DNA of 64,000 nucleotides, from NCBI RefSeq assembly GCF_030690045.1, contig NZ_JAUYHK010000010.1, positions 1-64,000 of the forward strand. Reading direction: 5' to 3'. Origin of the DNA: Thalassospira sp. (GTDB lineage Bacteria > Pseudomonadota > Alphaproteobacteria > Rhodospirillales > Thalassospiraceae). Positions 42,532-51,121 of the stretch are shown piece after piece (position 1 is the first letter of the stretch; each line of letters opens with the position of its first letter). The position numbers were made by a program, and so were the translations under genes. Under the pieces are notes generated by a model. The model had not been told where the DNA came from. It was given only the letters and a program-made list of their open reading frames with translations, and did not search any database.

Positions 42532-43692
42532 ATGGATGATTTCGCCACAGGCCGCCGCGATATATTACGGCTGATCGGGCTGGGCGGGGCGATGACCCTG
42601 TTGCCTGTCGGGCTTGTTCATGCGGCGACCCCCGATCCCGCCCCGCAGGATCGCGCGGTTTATCTCAGCGCCAGTGCGGGCGACAATCATGATTATTATG
42701 TCAGTGCCTTTAACGCCGCCGGGGATATCCTGTTTCAGCAGGCCCTGCCCGGTCGCGGCCATGATCTGGGCCTGCGGCCCCGGCATGTCGATGTGGCGGT
42801 GATGGAACGCCGACCGGGGCTGTATGGCCTGATACTGGATCGTCATAATGGCGATATCCGCGCCAAGCTGTTTGCCCCCAAGGATCGCCGTTTTTACGGC
42901 CATGCGATTTATTCGGCCAACGGGCGTTATCTTTATGTCACCGAAAATGATTTTGACCGGGCGCGGGGGGTGGTGTCGGTCTGGGATGCCGGGGATGGTT
43001 ATCGCCGGGTGGCGGAATTTGACAGTTATGGCACCGGGCCGCATGAATTGCATCTGATGCCCGACGGCGATGGCATTGTGATTGCCAATGGCGGGCTGCA
43101 TACCCATCCTGATGATCAGGATGGCCGGGCGCCCCTGAACCTTGATGTCATGACCCCCAATATTGCGATTATCGACCGGCATAGCGGCAAATTGTTGCAT
43201 CAGACCGCCCTGCCCGGCGATTTGCATCAATTGTCGATCCGCCATCTTGATGTCAGTGCGACCGGCCTGATTGCCGCCGGGTTTCAGTATCAGGGCGCAT
43301 TGTCCGATGCGGTGCCGCTGGTCGGCATCTGGCAACCGGGGGATGGATCGGGGCTGAATGCCCTGCCTGCGCCCGACAATGTGCAATATCGCATGCGCCA
43401 ATATTGCGGCAGTGTGCGGTTTGATGCCAGCGGTTCGGTGTTTGGTGTGTCGTGCCCGCGCGGTGGATTGATGACATTCTGGGATGTGGCGGGGCAGAAT
43501 TTCCTGACCCATATTGCCGCCCCCGATGGCTGTGGCCTGACCGCGACCGGGCGCAAGGGCGAATTTGTCGGCACCAGCGGCCTTGGCACCGGTTGGCGCT
43601 TTGACGCCATCCATCGCGCCCGCGTTGAATTGCCCGGCGATTCGCTTAAATCCCGGCATTGGGACAATCATTTGCGTCGCCTTCCGGCCTGA
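42532..43692 (+). CDS. DUF1513 domain protein, probable beta-propeller
   Basis: A 386-residue protein with an N-terminal GRRDILRLIGLGGAMTLL, close to a twin-arginine signal. The repeated stretches (RFYGHAIYSANGRYLYVTEN, GPHELHLMPDGDGIVIANGG, PRGGLMTFWDV) suggest a seven-bladed propeller rich in His and Asp. It occurs with imelysin/di-haem clusters. Its role in iron handling is unknown. A terminator follows. Confidence 0.85.
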   Translation: MDDFATGRRDILRLIGLGGAMTLLPVGLVHAATPDPAPQDRAVYLSASAGDNHDYYVSAFNAAGDILFQQALPGRGHDLGLRPRHVDVAVMERRPGLYGLILDRHNGDIRAKLFAPKDRRFYGHAIYSANGRYLYVTENDFDRARGVVSVWDAGDGYRRVAEFDSYGTGPHELHLMPDGDGIVIANGGLHTHPDDQDGRAPLNLDVMTPNIAIIDRHSGKLLHQTALPGDLHQLSIRHLDVSATGLIAAGFQYQGALSDAVPLVGIWQPGDGSGLNALPAPDNVQYRMRQYCGSVRFDASGSVFGVSCPRGGLMTFWDVAGQNFLTHIAAPDGCGLTATGRKGEFVGTSGLGTGWRFDAIHRARVELPGDSLKSRHWDNHLRRLPA

Positions 43693-43714
43693 AAACGCCG
43701 ATTCTCGCCCGCCG

Positions 43715-43746
43715 AAAGGCCACCGGATCATCGGCGGCCTTTTTTT
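43715..43746 (+). terminator. Terminator of the imelysin operon
   Basis: AAAGGCC (43715-43721) pairs with GGCCTTT (43736-43742), and inner complementary bases (CCG/CGG) extend the stem. TTTTT follows. Confidence 0.7.
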
Positions 43747-43820
43747 ATGGCCGGATAAAATCGCTATTTTCCGCCATTTTACCGGCTCGCCCGGCTTTTG
43801 AAAGCATCCGGCAAAAATAA

Positions 43821-43873
43821 ATCGCAACTAATAACGATTTTCACTTGCATTGGGTGCGCAGCCTGAATATAAC
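43821..43873 (+). promoter_or_regulatory. Strong sigma70 promoter with an adjacent Fur-like sequence
   Basis: -35 TTGCAT (43845-43850) and -10 TATAAC (43868-43873) are 17 bp apart. Directly upstream, AATAACGATTTTCAC (43829-43843) on its reverse strand carries AATCGTTATT, one half of a Fur-type box. AATCG/CGATT (43820-43839) is inverted around it. The predicted start is near 43880. Confidence 0.6.
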
Positions 43874-43879
43874 GGTTTT

Positions 43880-44024
43880 CGACACAGCCCGCGAATGACA
43901 TACATTCGCATTTGTCCCCAAAACGGCTTGTCTCTCACCTGCGGGTCTCTCTCCCCGCAGGCCTCTCAAGGTGGACAGCGGCGGTAACCGAAGCGGGAAA
44001 CGGTTACCGCCGCTTTCTTCTTTT
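43880..44024 (+). ncRNA. Candidate small RNA, about 145 nt
   Basis: From the predicted start there are three stem-loops: GCGAATG/CATTCGC (43891-43909), CCTGCGGG/CCCGCAGG (43938-43961, loop TCTCTCTC) and AGCGGCGGTAACCG/CGGTTACCGCCGCT (43977-44014). The last is followed by TTCTTCTTTT, an intrinsic terminator. No ORF with a ribosome site is present. The single-stranded parts and the second loop are C/U-rich, suited to pairing with ribosome sites. Promoter and neighbours suggest iron control, as for RyhB-type RNAs, but I do not recognise a known family. Confidence 0.55.
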
Positions 44025-44202
44025 AGCGATACAGCAAATCATCAACCCGGCAATCCTTCTGACCTGTGCTATAACTTACGAAGCATTCAGTGAGGCTCTG
44101 AGCGGGTGGTAATGTGCATAGCGTTCCTCCAAAAGAAAGGATCGCTGCACACGTCACAAGATACCATCTGATTGAAGAAAAATATCACTCGGGGAAGTGA
44201 GA

Positions 44203-44733
44203 ATGGTTTTCGGGAGAGGGCAAAGTGCTGATACGAATGGGGGATGGAAAAACCATTATCAGCGCATGCGTCGATGGGAAGCACGAAGCCTGCTAGCGCT
44301 CCGCAATCTTCCAGAATCCGATTTTAAAGATGCTATAGACTTTTCTTTGGCATATTTTGTGTGGTGCCACTCGTTATTTGAATGGCTCCACGAAGACGGA
44401 GCAATCGATAAGTTAAAACTATCTGAAAAGCTCAATAGCTATCAGGTGTGGCCGCTTTGCAGGGATATTGCTAATCGTGTTCGGCATTTTGATCTTCGGC
44501 GCAAACCTACGGATAAGGATTGGTCCGCATATAGAGAATACTTGCCCTTTGAATACCAAATCGCAGGAAAAGAAAAACACGTGGCCAATATCATGTTTGA
44601 CGGCAGGAAATGGCGCATAGACGAAGCGATTTCGGAGGCGTCAAGGATGTGGGAAGAAATAGCTCGTGACATGCTAAACCAACCCGATGTCGACAAATGC
44701 CGGGATCAAACACCTAATGAAGGGCCTGATTAA
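44203..44733 (+). CDS. Unrecognised 176-residue protein in an AT-rich patch
   Basis: I do not recognise it. The ATG at 44203 follows GGGGAA by about 6 bases. The product is rich in Trp, Arg and acidic residues (NHYQRMRRWEARSLLALRNL, DAIDFSLAYFVWCHSLFEWL, WPLCRDIANRVRHFDLRRKP) and has no signal peptide. Codon use is AT-richer than the surrounding genes, pointing to recent acquisition. It is convergent with zntA, with 8 bp between stops and no terminator. It might belong to a defence or phage-derived set, but nothing adjacent proves that. Confidence 0.65.
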   Translation: MVFGRGQSADTNGGWKNHYQRMRRWEARSLLALRNLPESDFKDAIDFSLAYFVWCHSLFEWLHEDGAIDKLKLSEKLNSYQVWPLCRDIANRVRHFDLRRKPTDKDWSAYREYLPFEYQIAGKEKHVANIMFDGRKWRIDEAISEASRMWEEIARDMLNQPDVDKCRDQTPNEGPD

Positions 44734-44741
44734 GAATTAGG

Positions 44742-46880
44742 TCATCGCCGAAGCCCGATCAATAATCGCAAGCTGTTGAGCGTTACCAGAACCGTCGCGC
44801 CGGTATCGGCCATCACGGCCAGCCACAATCCGGTGACACCGGTAATGCTGGTGACCAGAAATACCGCCTTGAGGCCAATCGCCAGCCCGATATTCTGCCG
44901 GATAATGGCGCGGGTCCGGCGGGACAGCCGCACCAGCCCGACCACATCGGACAGACGGGCGCGCACCGCCACCGCATCGGCGGCTTCGAGTGCGATATCC
45001 GTGCCGCCGCCCATTGCAATGCCGACATCGGCGGCTTTCAGGGCCGGGGCATCGTTAATGCCATCGCCCACCATCGCCACCATGCCTGGCGTCGCCGGAT
45101 CATCGCGCAGGGCGATCAGGGCATTGAGCTTGTCCTCGGGCAGCAATCCGGCGCGATATTCCATGCCCAGATCACCGGCCAGCCGGGCGGCAACCCTTTG
45201 GGCATCCCCGGTCAGCATCACCGGCGCAATCCCAAGTGCGCGCAAGTGTGCCAGAGCTTCGGCGGCATCCGGCCGGGCCTGATCGCGCAGGGCAAGCCCG
45301 CCCACCGGCACCCCGTCGCGCAGCACGACAATCGCGGTTGCGCCGCTGTCTTCCTGAAGGCGCAGCCATTGCGCCAGACTATCATCGGGCGTAATGCCAA
45401 GCCGCAGGGCCGATCCGGCCTGATACATCACCCCGTCCAGCCGCCCTTCCACCCCCGCCCCGGCAAGGGTGCGGGCATCGGCAATATCAGGCAGGGTCAG
45501 GTTACGGTCCCGTGCGGCGGCGACAATTGCGGTTGCCAGCGGATGCGATGTCACGGTTTCAAGGGCGGCAGTGCGGGCCAGCAGGGCATCCTCATCCCCG
45601 CCATCCAACACCAGAACCCCGACCAGCGCCGGGCGGCCTTCGGTCAGGGTGCCGGTTTTGTCAAACGCCATGACGCGCACCGCGCCAATCGCCTCCAGCG
45701 TCGCCCCACCCTTGATCAGCAAGCCGATCCGCGTGGCACGGGCCAGCGCCGATGTCACCGCCGCCGGGGTTGAAATCACCAGCGCACAGGGGCAACCGAT
45801 CAACAGCAGGGCCAGCCCGCGATAAATCCAGTCGTTCCAGTCCTGCCCGAACAGGATCGGCGGCACCAGAATGGTGAGAGCGGCCAGCGCCATAATGATC
45901 GGCGTATAGATTTTGGCGAACCGGGCGACAAAGCGTTCGACCGGGGCCTTGTGCTGTTCGCTTTGTTCGACCAGCGCAATCACGCGATCCAGCATGGTCT
46001 GGCCCGACGCCCGCAAAACGCGCATTTGCACCGGGCGGTCGGTGACAATCGCCCCGGCAAACACATCGCTGCCGGTTTCGCAGGCGACCGGCACGGATTC
46101 CCCGGTCAGATGGCTGTTATCAATATCGGCCGCGCCGCGCACCAGAACCCCGTCGGCAGGAATGCGTTCACCGGGGCGGATTTCAACAATATCATCGATG
46201 CGCAATTGCGCCGGGGAAATATCCTCAAACCCGGTTGCCGTGACCCGGCGTGCTGTTTCCGGGGCCAGCTTCATCAGGGATTTCACCCCGCTGCGTGCCC
46301 GGCCTGCGGCGATGCCTTCAAGGCTTTCGCCAATCGCAAACAGCAAAACCACCATCCCGGCCTCAAGACTTTCGCCAATCGCCACCGCGCCAATGACGGC
46401 CACCACCATCAGCAATTCAATCGAAAATACCGACCCGGCCCGCGCCAGATTGACCGCCACCTTCATCACCGGCAGGGCAGCCAGAAGGGCGGCAATCCCC
46501 ATCACAAGGGCGGCATAATCCGGCAGCACAAACGCCACGATCCCGCCCACCGCAAGGCACAGGGCGGCATACAGAATTTCATCAAGGCTTTCGGGCCATG
46601 GCAGGCGGCGCGATGATGCTTCATCGTCACTTGGCGGCATGGTCGCTTGCCCGTCCACCATCACAGTCGCCTGAAATCCCAGAGCGCGGATTTTATCGGT
46701 GATATCGTCCAGAACCGGGCCGCTGTCATCGTGCAATTCCAGCGTCATGGTTTCCGCCGCCATCGACACCGTGACGGATTGGACCGGATCAAGCCGCACC
46801 ATCGCCGTTTCGATCTTGCCGACACAGGACCCGCAATCCATCCCGCCAATCCGCCAGCGCCGCCGGGTCGTCATCATCAT
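44742..46880 (-). CDS. zntA: Zn2+/Cd2+/Pb2+-exporting P1B-type ATPase
   Basis: Inner-membrane ATPase that expels zinc, cadmium or lead. It has 712 residues: an N-terminal metal domain with GMDCGSC (13-19), membrane spans, TGES in the actuator, the transport motif IGCPCAL, the phosphorylated DKTGT, an HP motif in SHPLATA and GDGIND. The CPC form and the neighbouring ArsR gene fit zinc or cadmium rather than copper. The promoter region carries repeated TTCATATGTT elements shared with the arsR promoter. Confidence 0.95.
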   Translation of the reverse strand: MMMTTRRRWRIGGMDCGSCVGKIETAMVRLDPVQSVTVSMAAETMTLELHDDSGPVLDDITDKIRALGFQATVMVDGQATMPPSDDEASSRRLPWPESLDEILYAALCLAVGGIVAFVLPDYAALVMGIAALLAALPVMKVAVNLARAGSVFSIELLMVVAVIGAVAIGESLEAGMVVLLFAIGESLEGIAAGRARSGVKSLMKLAPETARRVTATGFEDISPAQLRIDDIVEIRPGERIPADGVLVRGAADIDNSHLTGESVPVACETGSDVFAGAIVTDRPVQMRVLRASGQTMLDRVIALVEQSEQHKAPVERFVARFAKIYTPIIMALAALTILVPPILFGQDWNDWIYRGLALLLIGCPCALVISTPAAVTSALARATRIGLLIKGGATLEAIGAVRVMAFDKTGTLTEGRPALVGVLVLDGGDEDALLARTAALETVTSHPLATAIVAAARDRNLTLPDIADARTLAGAGVEGRLDGVMYQAGSALRLGITPDDSLAQWLRLQEDSGATAIVVLRDGVPVGGLALRDQARPDAAEALAHLRALGIAPVMLTGDAQRVAARLAGDLGMEYRAGLLPEDKLNALIALRDDPATPGMVAMVGDGINDAPALKAADVGIAMGGGTDIALEAADAVAVRARLSDVVGLVRLSRRTRAIIRQNIGLAIGLKAVFLVTSITGVTGLWLAVMADTGATVLVTLNSLRLLIGLRR

Positions 46881-46900
46881 CGCCTCACATTCAAAAATTC

Positions 46901-46961
46901 ATTCATATGTTATATTCAAATAATCATTCATATGTTTGCCTGTCAAGCGTCTCATATGAAT
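46901..46961 (-). promoter_or_regulatory. Repeated ArsR-type operator elements before zntA
   Basis: ATTCATATGTTA (46901-46912) and ATTCATATGTTT (46926-46937) are direct repeats 25 bp apart, and CATATGAAT (46953-46961) is inverted to them. The element TCATATGTT recurs at 47532-47540 just upstream of arsR, so the same regulator probably binds both promoters. Confidence 0.55.
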
Positions 46962-47000
46962 CAGAATTTGTTTTTCGCGGAAAGGCCGGAAACCGGCAGA

Positions 47001-47468
47001 TCAATCGTGGGTGACGTGGGCAAAGATATCCTGCACGACACAGGAAATATGTTCGTCATCAATGCGGTAATAGATATGCCGCCCCTGCCGTTCGGACGCC
47101 AGAATGCGCTGATCGCGCAAATGGCGCAAATGATGGCTGGTCAGGGATTGCGACATGCCGGTTGCCTCGGCCAGTTCGCCAACGGTTTGCGGATGTTCCA
47201 TACAGCGCAGCACCAGTTGCAACCGCCCGGCATCGCCCAAAAGGGCAAAAATCCGCGCGGCGGCCTCGATTTCCGGCAGGGACAAGGCCCGCCCGGTTGC
47301 GGCCAGCGCATCGCGCGTTACCGCCGCCCCTTGGGCCGCTGACAGGCCCAGACGGGCCGCCACCGCCGCACTGTCTTGCGGCAAAGCCAAAGACGCCGCC
47401 GGTGACATCGGCGATGCCATTGCCGGGCGGGCAGCGACATTGCGGGATTTAAGATCGTTTTCTGCCAT
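47001..47468 (-). CDS. ArsR/SmtB-family zinc-responsive repressor
   Basis: A dimeric winged-helix repressor that leaves DNA when metal binds. The 155-residue product has the recognition region GMSQSLTSHHLRHLRDQRIL and wing ERQGRHIYYRI. The C-terminal helix reads D-x-H-x10-H-x2-H (DEHISCVVQDIFAHVTH), matching the alpha5 zinc site of SmtB (Asp104, His106, His117, Glu120) with His in place of the last Glu. The N-terminal 45 residues are a non-conserved extension. It precedes zntA by 120 bp. The start at 47468 lacks ideal Shine-Dalgarno spacing. Confidence 0.88.
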   Translation of the reverse strand: MAENDLKSRNVAARPAMASPMSPAASLALPQDSAAVAARLGLSAAQGAAVTRDALAATGRALSLPEIEAAARIFALLGDAGRLQLVLRCMEHPQTVGELAEATGMSQSLTSHHLRHLRDQRILASERQGRHIYYRIDDEHISCVVQDIFAHVTHD

Positions 47469-47623
47469 CCCCCTATTTTCCACGCCCGCCGGTTTTGCGC
47501 AAGGAAACAAATTTTTCCGTGAGCATGATTGTCATATGTTAGCGGGTATGGTCTGAGCGTTGCCCGTTGGTATTAGGCTAGCTGAGCCAGTTCTACCAGC
47601 ATCTCTGAATCCACAATTTCAAG

Positions 47624-49849
47624 TTAGACATCGGAGGCAGGCTCTTCGGATGAAGTCTTCTCCCCAATCATCATATCGTAATGTGCACCATGATTCGTGA
47701 CCTCGAATATCTTTTTGAACACAGCGAGATAGCGGGCGACCGTCGTATCATCCGCAGCGACATACAGATCATCCGCGAAATTGTGAGAGCCGTCATTGAT
47801 CCATGAAAACAAGGACGAGCATACCTGCTGATCACGCCCCTCAAACTTCGCAATTACTGCGTCCTTATCCATATTACCGAGGATAGTGAAGTAATGTTCG
47901 AGGATACGACGCAGGACGTTCTGAATTGTTAGATTCGAGCGATTTGGATTTTTCACCTCGGCCCACAGCAATTCATAAGATGTCCTGATTGGATTGGCTT
48001 CATGGTCGTCAAGGACGGTGAAGCCATTCACTTTACGCACAACCCAAAACGTCTCATGTGCGCGCCGTGTGCTCTGCCGTTTGGGATCGAACGACACCTC
48101 TTTATGGAAATAGATATTGTGAGTCAGTATGAATATCTGTTTTACGCGGCTCTTGCTTTCGATGGTTTCGGTCAAAATTCGCTTAATGAGAGAGCTGACG
48201 ATAAAGAGAACATCGCTATCTAGGCTCGACACAGGGTCATCGAAAACAACGATACGATCGTTGTTTATCCCACTTGCAGTGGTGCTGCCCCGAATCAGAT
48301 GATAAAAATATAGAAAGGTAATGAAACTCCGTTCTCCTTCGCTGAGGGTTTCCTGAGCGTCACTGCCATCACTTCGCACAATTCGGTAAAACTGTTCTTT
48401 CTCGCCTGCAGTTGCCAGCTTGAAACTTGTAAATCCAAATGAAGAAAGCGTATTGTTTATCTCTGTAACGGTTGGATTAACGCTAGTAACGCCCTTCTCC
48501 AACTCTCCCAGAACACCACGCGCAGCCGCCAATTCGTTCTTTCTGGCTTCGAGACCACTGGAAAGACCCGCAATTGCCTTGTCGAGCCCCGTCTTCCCAG
48601 CAACATAAGAATCAATGATATCCTTCTTTTCATTGATCAGGCACTTCCATATTTCAGAAATGAGCGCCCGACGTTCGTTAGCCAGATTATGAACCAAACT
48701 ATTGTGCCTTGAAATTTCAGCGTTCGCTTTTTGAATGAGCGCAGCGATTTCTTCGATTGCGTCACGGAGCGGTTCCAGCCTGATTGGTAGGCTGGGTTCT
48801 TTCCGTTTGCGCTCGATATGACGCTGGTTAAGACTAATGAGAGAACGGAGCCGCTCCACCATCGGACGAAGAACTTCAACGTCGATGTGCGGATTGCCGG
48901 AAGCCAGAACGGCGTCAACTCCATTCAGGAGCACCTCCGAAAGCATTCCATAGGCCTCTTCTATCCGCGCTATTTCACCCATGTCGGCAAGATATGCTTC
49001 GTCAAAGAAGGCGTTCAGCTTTGCGAGCAGTTCCGCATCAATCGGTTTCTGGCAGAAGGGGCACGGTGACCCGGCCCCTTCGACATAATTGAGACCTTTG
49101 TGAACCCAGTCACTATTACCCAGTCGCCGAATAAGCCCGGCAATGTCGATATCTTCTTTGCCGACCACCTTTTTGACGAGGACCGGATTCTGTTCCAGAG
49201 CAAGCACGTCAGTTCCGTTGATCCCCGATAGCATTGGCAATTCACCTACGCCTTCTGCAAAAACGGTATTGGCACGCACCTTCAGGTCATCGACCGGATG
49301 TACAGCAGCCTGATTCGCTTCGGCCTCTTTCAGAATCTTGTCACAGAATCGAGCGCGAGAGTTTCGCACTCCGGAAAATGCTGTCTGAAAGCTTCCATCA
49401 TACGCAGTTTTTATCTTCCAACATGCTTGCTCGAAATTCTCGCGTAGGACGTGAAGCTCTCCATGCTTGCCACTGGTGTCGGCAGGATCTCCCAGCGTAC
49501 CTTTCAGCGTGTTGATCTGATTTTCAATTTCCCCGACCTTCGTTCGAGCCTTCTCGATCTCTGCCAGCTTCTCAACCGTGACTTCGCCGAGAGTAAAAAT
49601 ACCGCGCAATTGCTGCGAAAAATTATTGGCAACGAAATCTCGATTATAGACGAGGGTTTCCAGAGTACGGCCATCACGCCAAACCATGACGCAGGATGGG
49701 TATGCAACATGATCGGCAATGATCCGCGAAATAGTCGTTTTACCGGAACCGTTGGTCCCGAAGATAAAATTGACTGGTCTCAAGTTGTACAAAACCTGCG
49801 GGGTGTCGCCATAAGTTGCGACTTTTGCAATTTGAATTTCTTCAATCAC
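47624..49849 (-). CDS. AAA_13-family ATPase, PrrC/RloC-like (possible anticodon nuclease)
   Basis: PrrC and RloC are phage-exclusion proteins that cleave tRNA anticodons under control of an ATPase. From GTG 49849 (AAGGGG six bases upstream) this protein has 741 residues: Walker A FGTNGSGKTT near 30, a long coiled coil broken near 265 by SPCPFCQKPI, a Rad50/RloC-type zinc-hook CxxC, ABC signature TLSEGERSF, and Walker B VVFDDPVSSLDSD near 533. The C-terminal domain carries RRILEHYF near 648 and NHGAHYDMM near 725, which could form the Arg/Glu/His nuclease triad. No restriction-modification genes adjoin. Its AT-rich codons suggest acquisition. Confidence 0.75.
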   Translation of the reverse strand: MIEEIQIAKVATYGDTPQVLYNLRPVNFIFGTNGSGKTTISRIIADHVAYPSCVMVWRDGRTLETLVYNRDFVANNFSQQLRGIFTLGEVTVEKLAEIEKARTKVGEIENQINTLKGTLGDPADTSGKHGELHVLRENFEQACWKIKTAYDGSFQTAFSGVRNSRARFCDKILKEAEANQAAVHPVDDLKVRANTVFAEGVGELPMLSGINGTDVLALEQNPVLVKKVVGKEDIDIAGLIRRLGNSDWVHKGLNYVEGAGSPCPFCQKPIDAELLAKLNAFFDEAYLADMGEIARIEEAYGMLSEVLLNGVDAVLASGNPHIDVEVLRPMVERLRSLISLNQRHIERKRKEPSLPIRLEPLRDAIEEIAALIQKANAEISRHNSLVHNLANERRALISEIWKCLINEKKDIIDSYVAGKTGLDKAIAGLSSGLEARKNELAAARGVLGELEKGVTSVNPTVTEINNTLSSFGFTSFKLATAGEKEQFYRIVRSDGSDAQETLSEGERSFITFLYFYHLIRGSTTASGINNDRIVVFDDPVSSLDSDVLFIVSSLIKRILTETIESKSRVKQIFILTHNIYFHKEVSFDPKRQSTRRAHETFWVVRKVNGFTVLDDHEANPIRTSYELLWAEVKNPNRSNLTIQNVLRRILEHYFTILGNMDKDAVIAKFEGRDQQVCSSLFSWINDGSHNFADDLYVAADDTTVARYLAVFKKIFEVTNHGAHYDMMIGEKTSSEEPASDV

Positions 49850-50204
49850 GCTTTCCCCCTTAGCAAGTATTTTTGCTTTATATTTAAATTCTCGGAGCCG
49901 ATACCACCTGCAGCGGATCAATCATAAGCATATCTCACTAAGCAACGAAACAAATTTGGTACCGCGACCACCGTGGTTGAAAGCTGTGCGGCAAAGACGA
50001 CGACACTATATTTTTTTGAGCGCCGAACCAAAATCGCTGCGATGATTGATCAGGTTGATCACGAGCAGGCCAGCGGTTCCGACGGTCAATATGATGACAA
50101 CAATCTCAATGATTGGTCGCCCCGCTAGCCCTTGCGCCTTATAATCCTAGCTGTAATAGGATTATAAAATAAGTCTGTTCCCTTTTTCGGTTCCCCAAAG
50201 AGTC
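49850..50204. other. Intergenic region with an 11-bp inverted repeat
   Basis: TTATAATCCTA (50139-50149) is inverted at 50157-50167 around a 7-nt loop, close to the end of the SDR gene. It is AT-rich and may serve as a terminator. A minus-strand frame from 50146 to 50006 would encode a hydrophobic segment (IIEIVVIILTVGTAGLLVIN) but has no start codon. Confidence 0.45.
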
Positions 50205-51029
50205 TTAGCCAAGCGGATCGAACATTTCGCGCATTTTTGCCAGATAATGGTCTTCTGACGTTGACCAGCGCAGTTCAGCCAGAAGCCGGGTATCGGCCCC
50301 GGCCAGATAGCGAAGCTGTTGGCCTTCATCGGTCGCGGCCAGAAAAGTGGCCCCGGCGACTTCGGCCTCGGTGCAATAGGGTGTGGGGTATTGCGCCATT
50401 TTTGCGAAAAATCCGTGGGCAAAGGCCTGATAATCCGCCGGGATCAGGCCCTGCATCCGTTCCCCGCCATTGGCGGCAAAACGGGTGGTCGGCGCAAGGC
50501 CGGGTTCGACCAGCCGAACCTTGATATTGAACATATCAAGTTCATAGGACAGGGATTCGCTATAGCCTTCGACCGCGCATTTGCTGCCGGTATAAATCGC
50601 CACCAGCGGCATCGGGCCAATCGCCACACTGGATGTCACATTGATGATGGTGCCATGCCCCTGTTTGCGCATCTGCGGAATGATGGCGCGGCAGGTCGCA
50701 AATACGCCAAAGGTGTTTGTTTCAAATATCTCGCGCAGGGTGCTGTCGGGGGTGGCCTCCACCGCCGAGGCAAGGCCGATCCCGGCATTGTTGACCAGAA
50801 CATCAATCCCGCCAAAGGCCGCAACCCCGTCGGCAATCGCCCTGTCGATACTGTCGGGGTCGGTTACGTCCAGCGGCAGGATTTTCAATTGATCGGACGC
50901 ATTGCCGAAAATGCCGGGTTCGGGACGGCGCATGGTCGCCACAACGTTCCAGCCACGGGCCAGAAACAGATCGGCCATCGCCTTGCCATAACCCGACGAT
51001 GTGCCGGTGATCAGAATTGTCTTTGTCAT
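50205..51029 (-). CDS. Short-chain dehydrogenase/reductase
   Basis: The 274-residue classical SDR has the cofactor motif TGTSSGYGKAMA at the N-terminus, LVNNAGIG near 82, the catalytic Ser in NVTSSVA near 138 and YTGSKCAVEG near 152. Its start is 92 bp from that of a divergent AraC-family gene, a common pairing in which the regulator controls the dehydrogenase. The substrate is unknown. Confidence 0.9.
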   Translation of the reverse strand: MTKTILITGTSSGYGKAMADLFLARGWNVVATMRRPEPGIFGNASDQLKILPLDVTDPDSIDRAIADGVAAFGGIDVLVNNAGIGLASAVEATPDSTLREIFETNTFGVFATCRAIIPQMRKQGHGTIINVTSSVAIGPMPLVAIYTGSKCAVEGYSESLSYELDMFNIKVRLVEPGLAPTTRFAANGGERMQGLIPADYQAFAHGFFAKMAQYPTPYCTEAEVAGATFLAATDEGQQLRYLAGADTRLLAELRWSTSEDHYLAKMREMFDPLG

Positions 51030-51121
51030 TTGGGTTCTCCGGTTTTGACTTCCGGCAAGATAGACATATCGCCAGGACAGTCTATAATATCGCGTCTTTC
51101 ATTCATTACAGATCGTCCATA

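Noticed and set aside
50006..50146. Minus-strand frame encoding a hydrophobic segment near 50.1 kb
   Set aside because: About 46 codons between stops with a credible membrane helix but no ATG, GTG or TTG in a usable position and no ribosome site. It may be a gene fragment.
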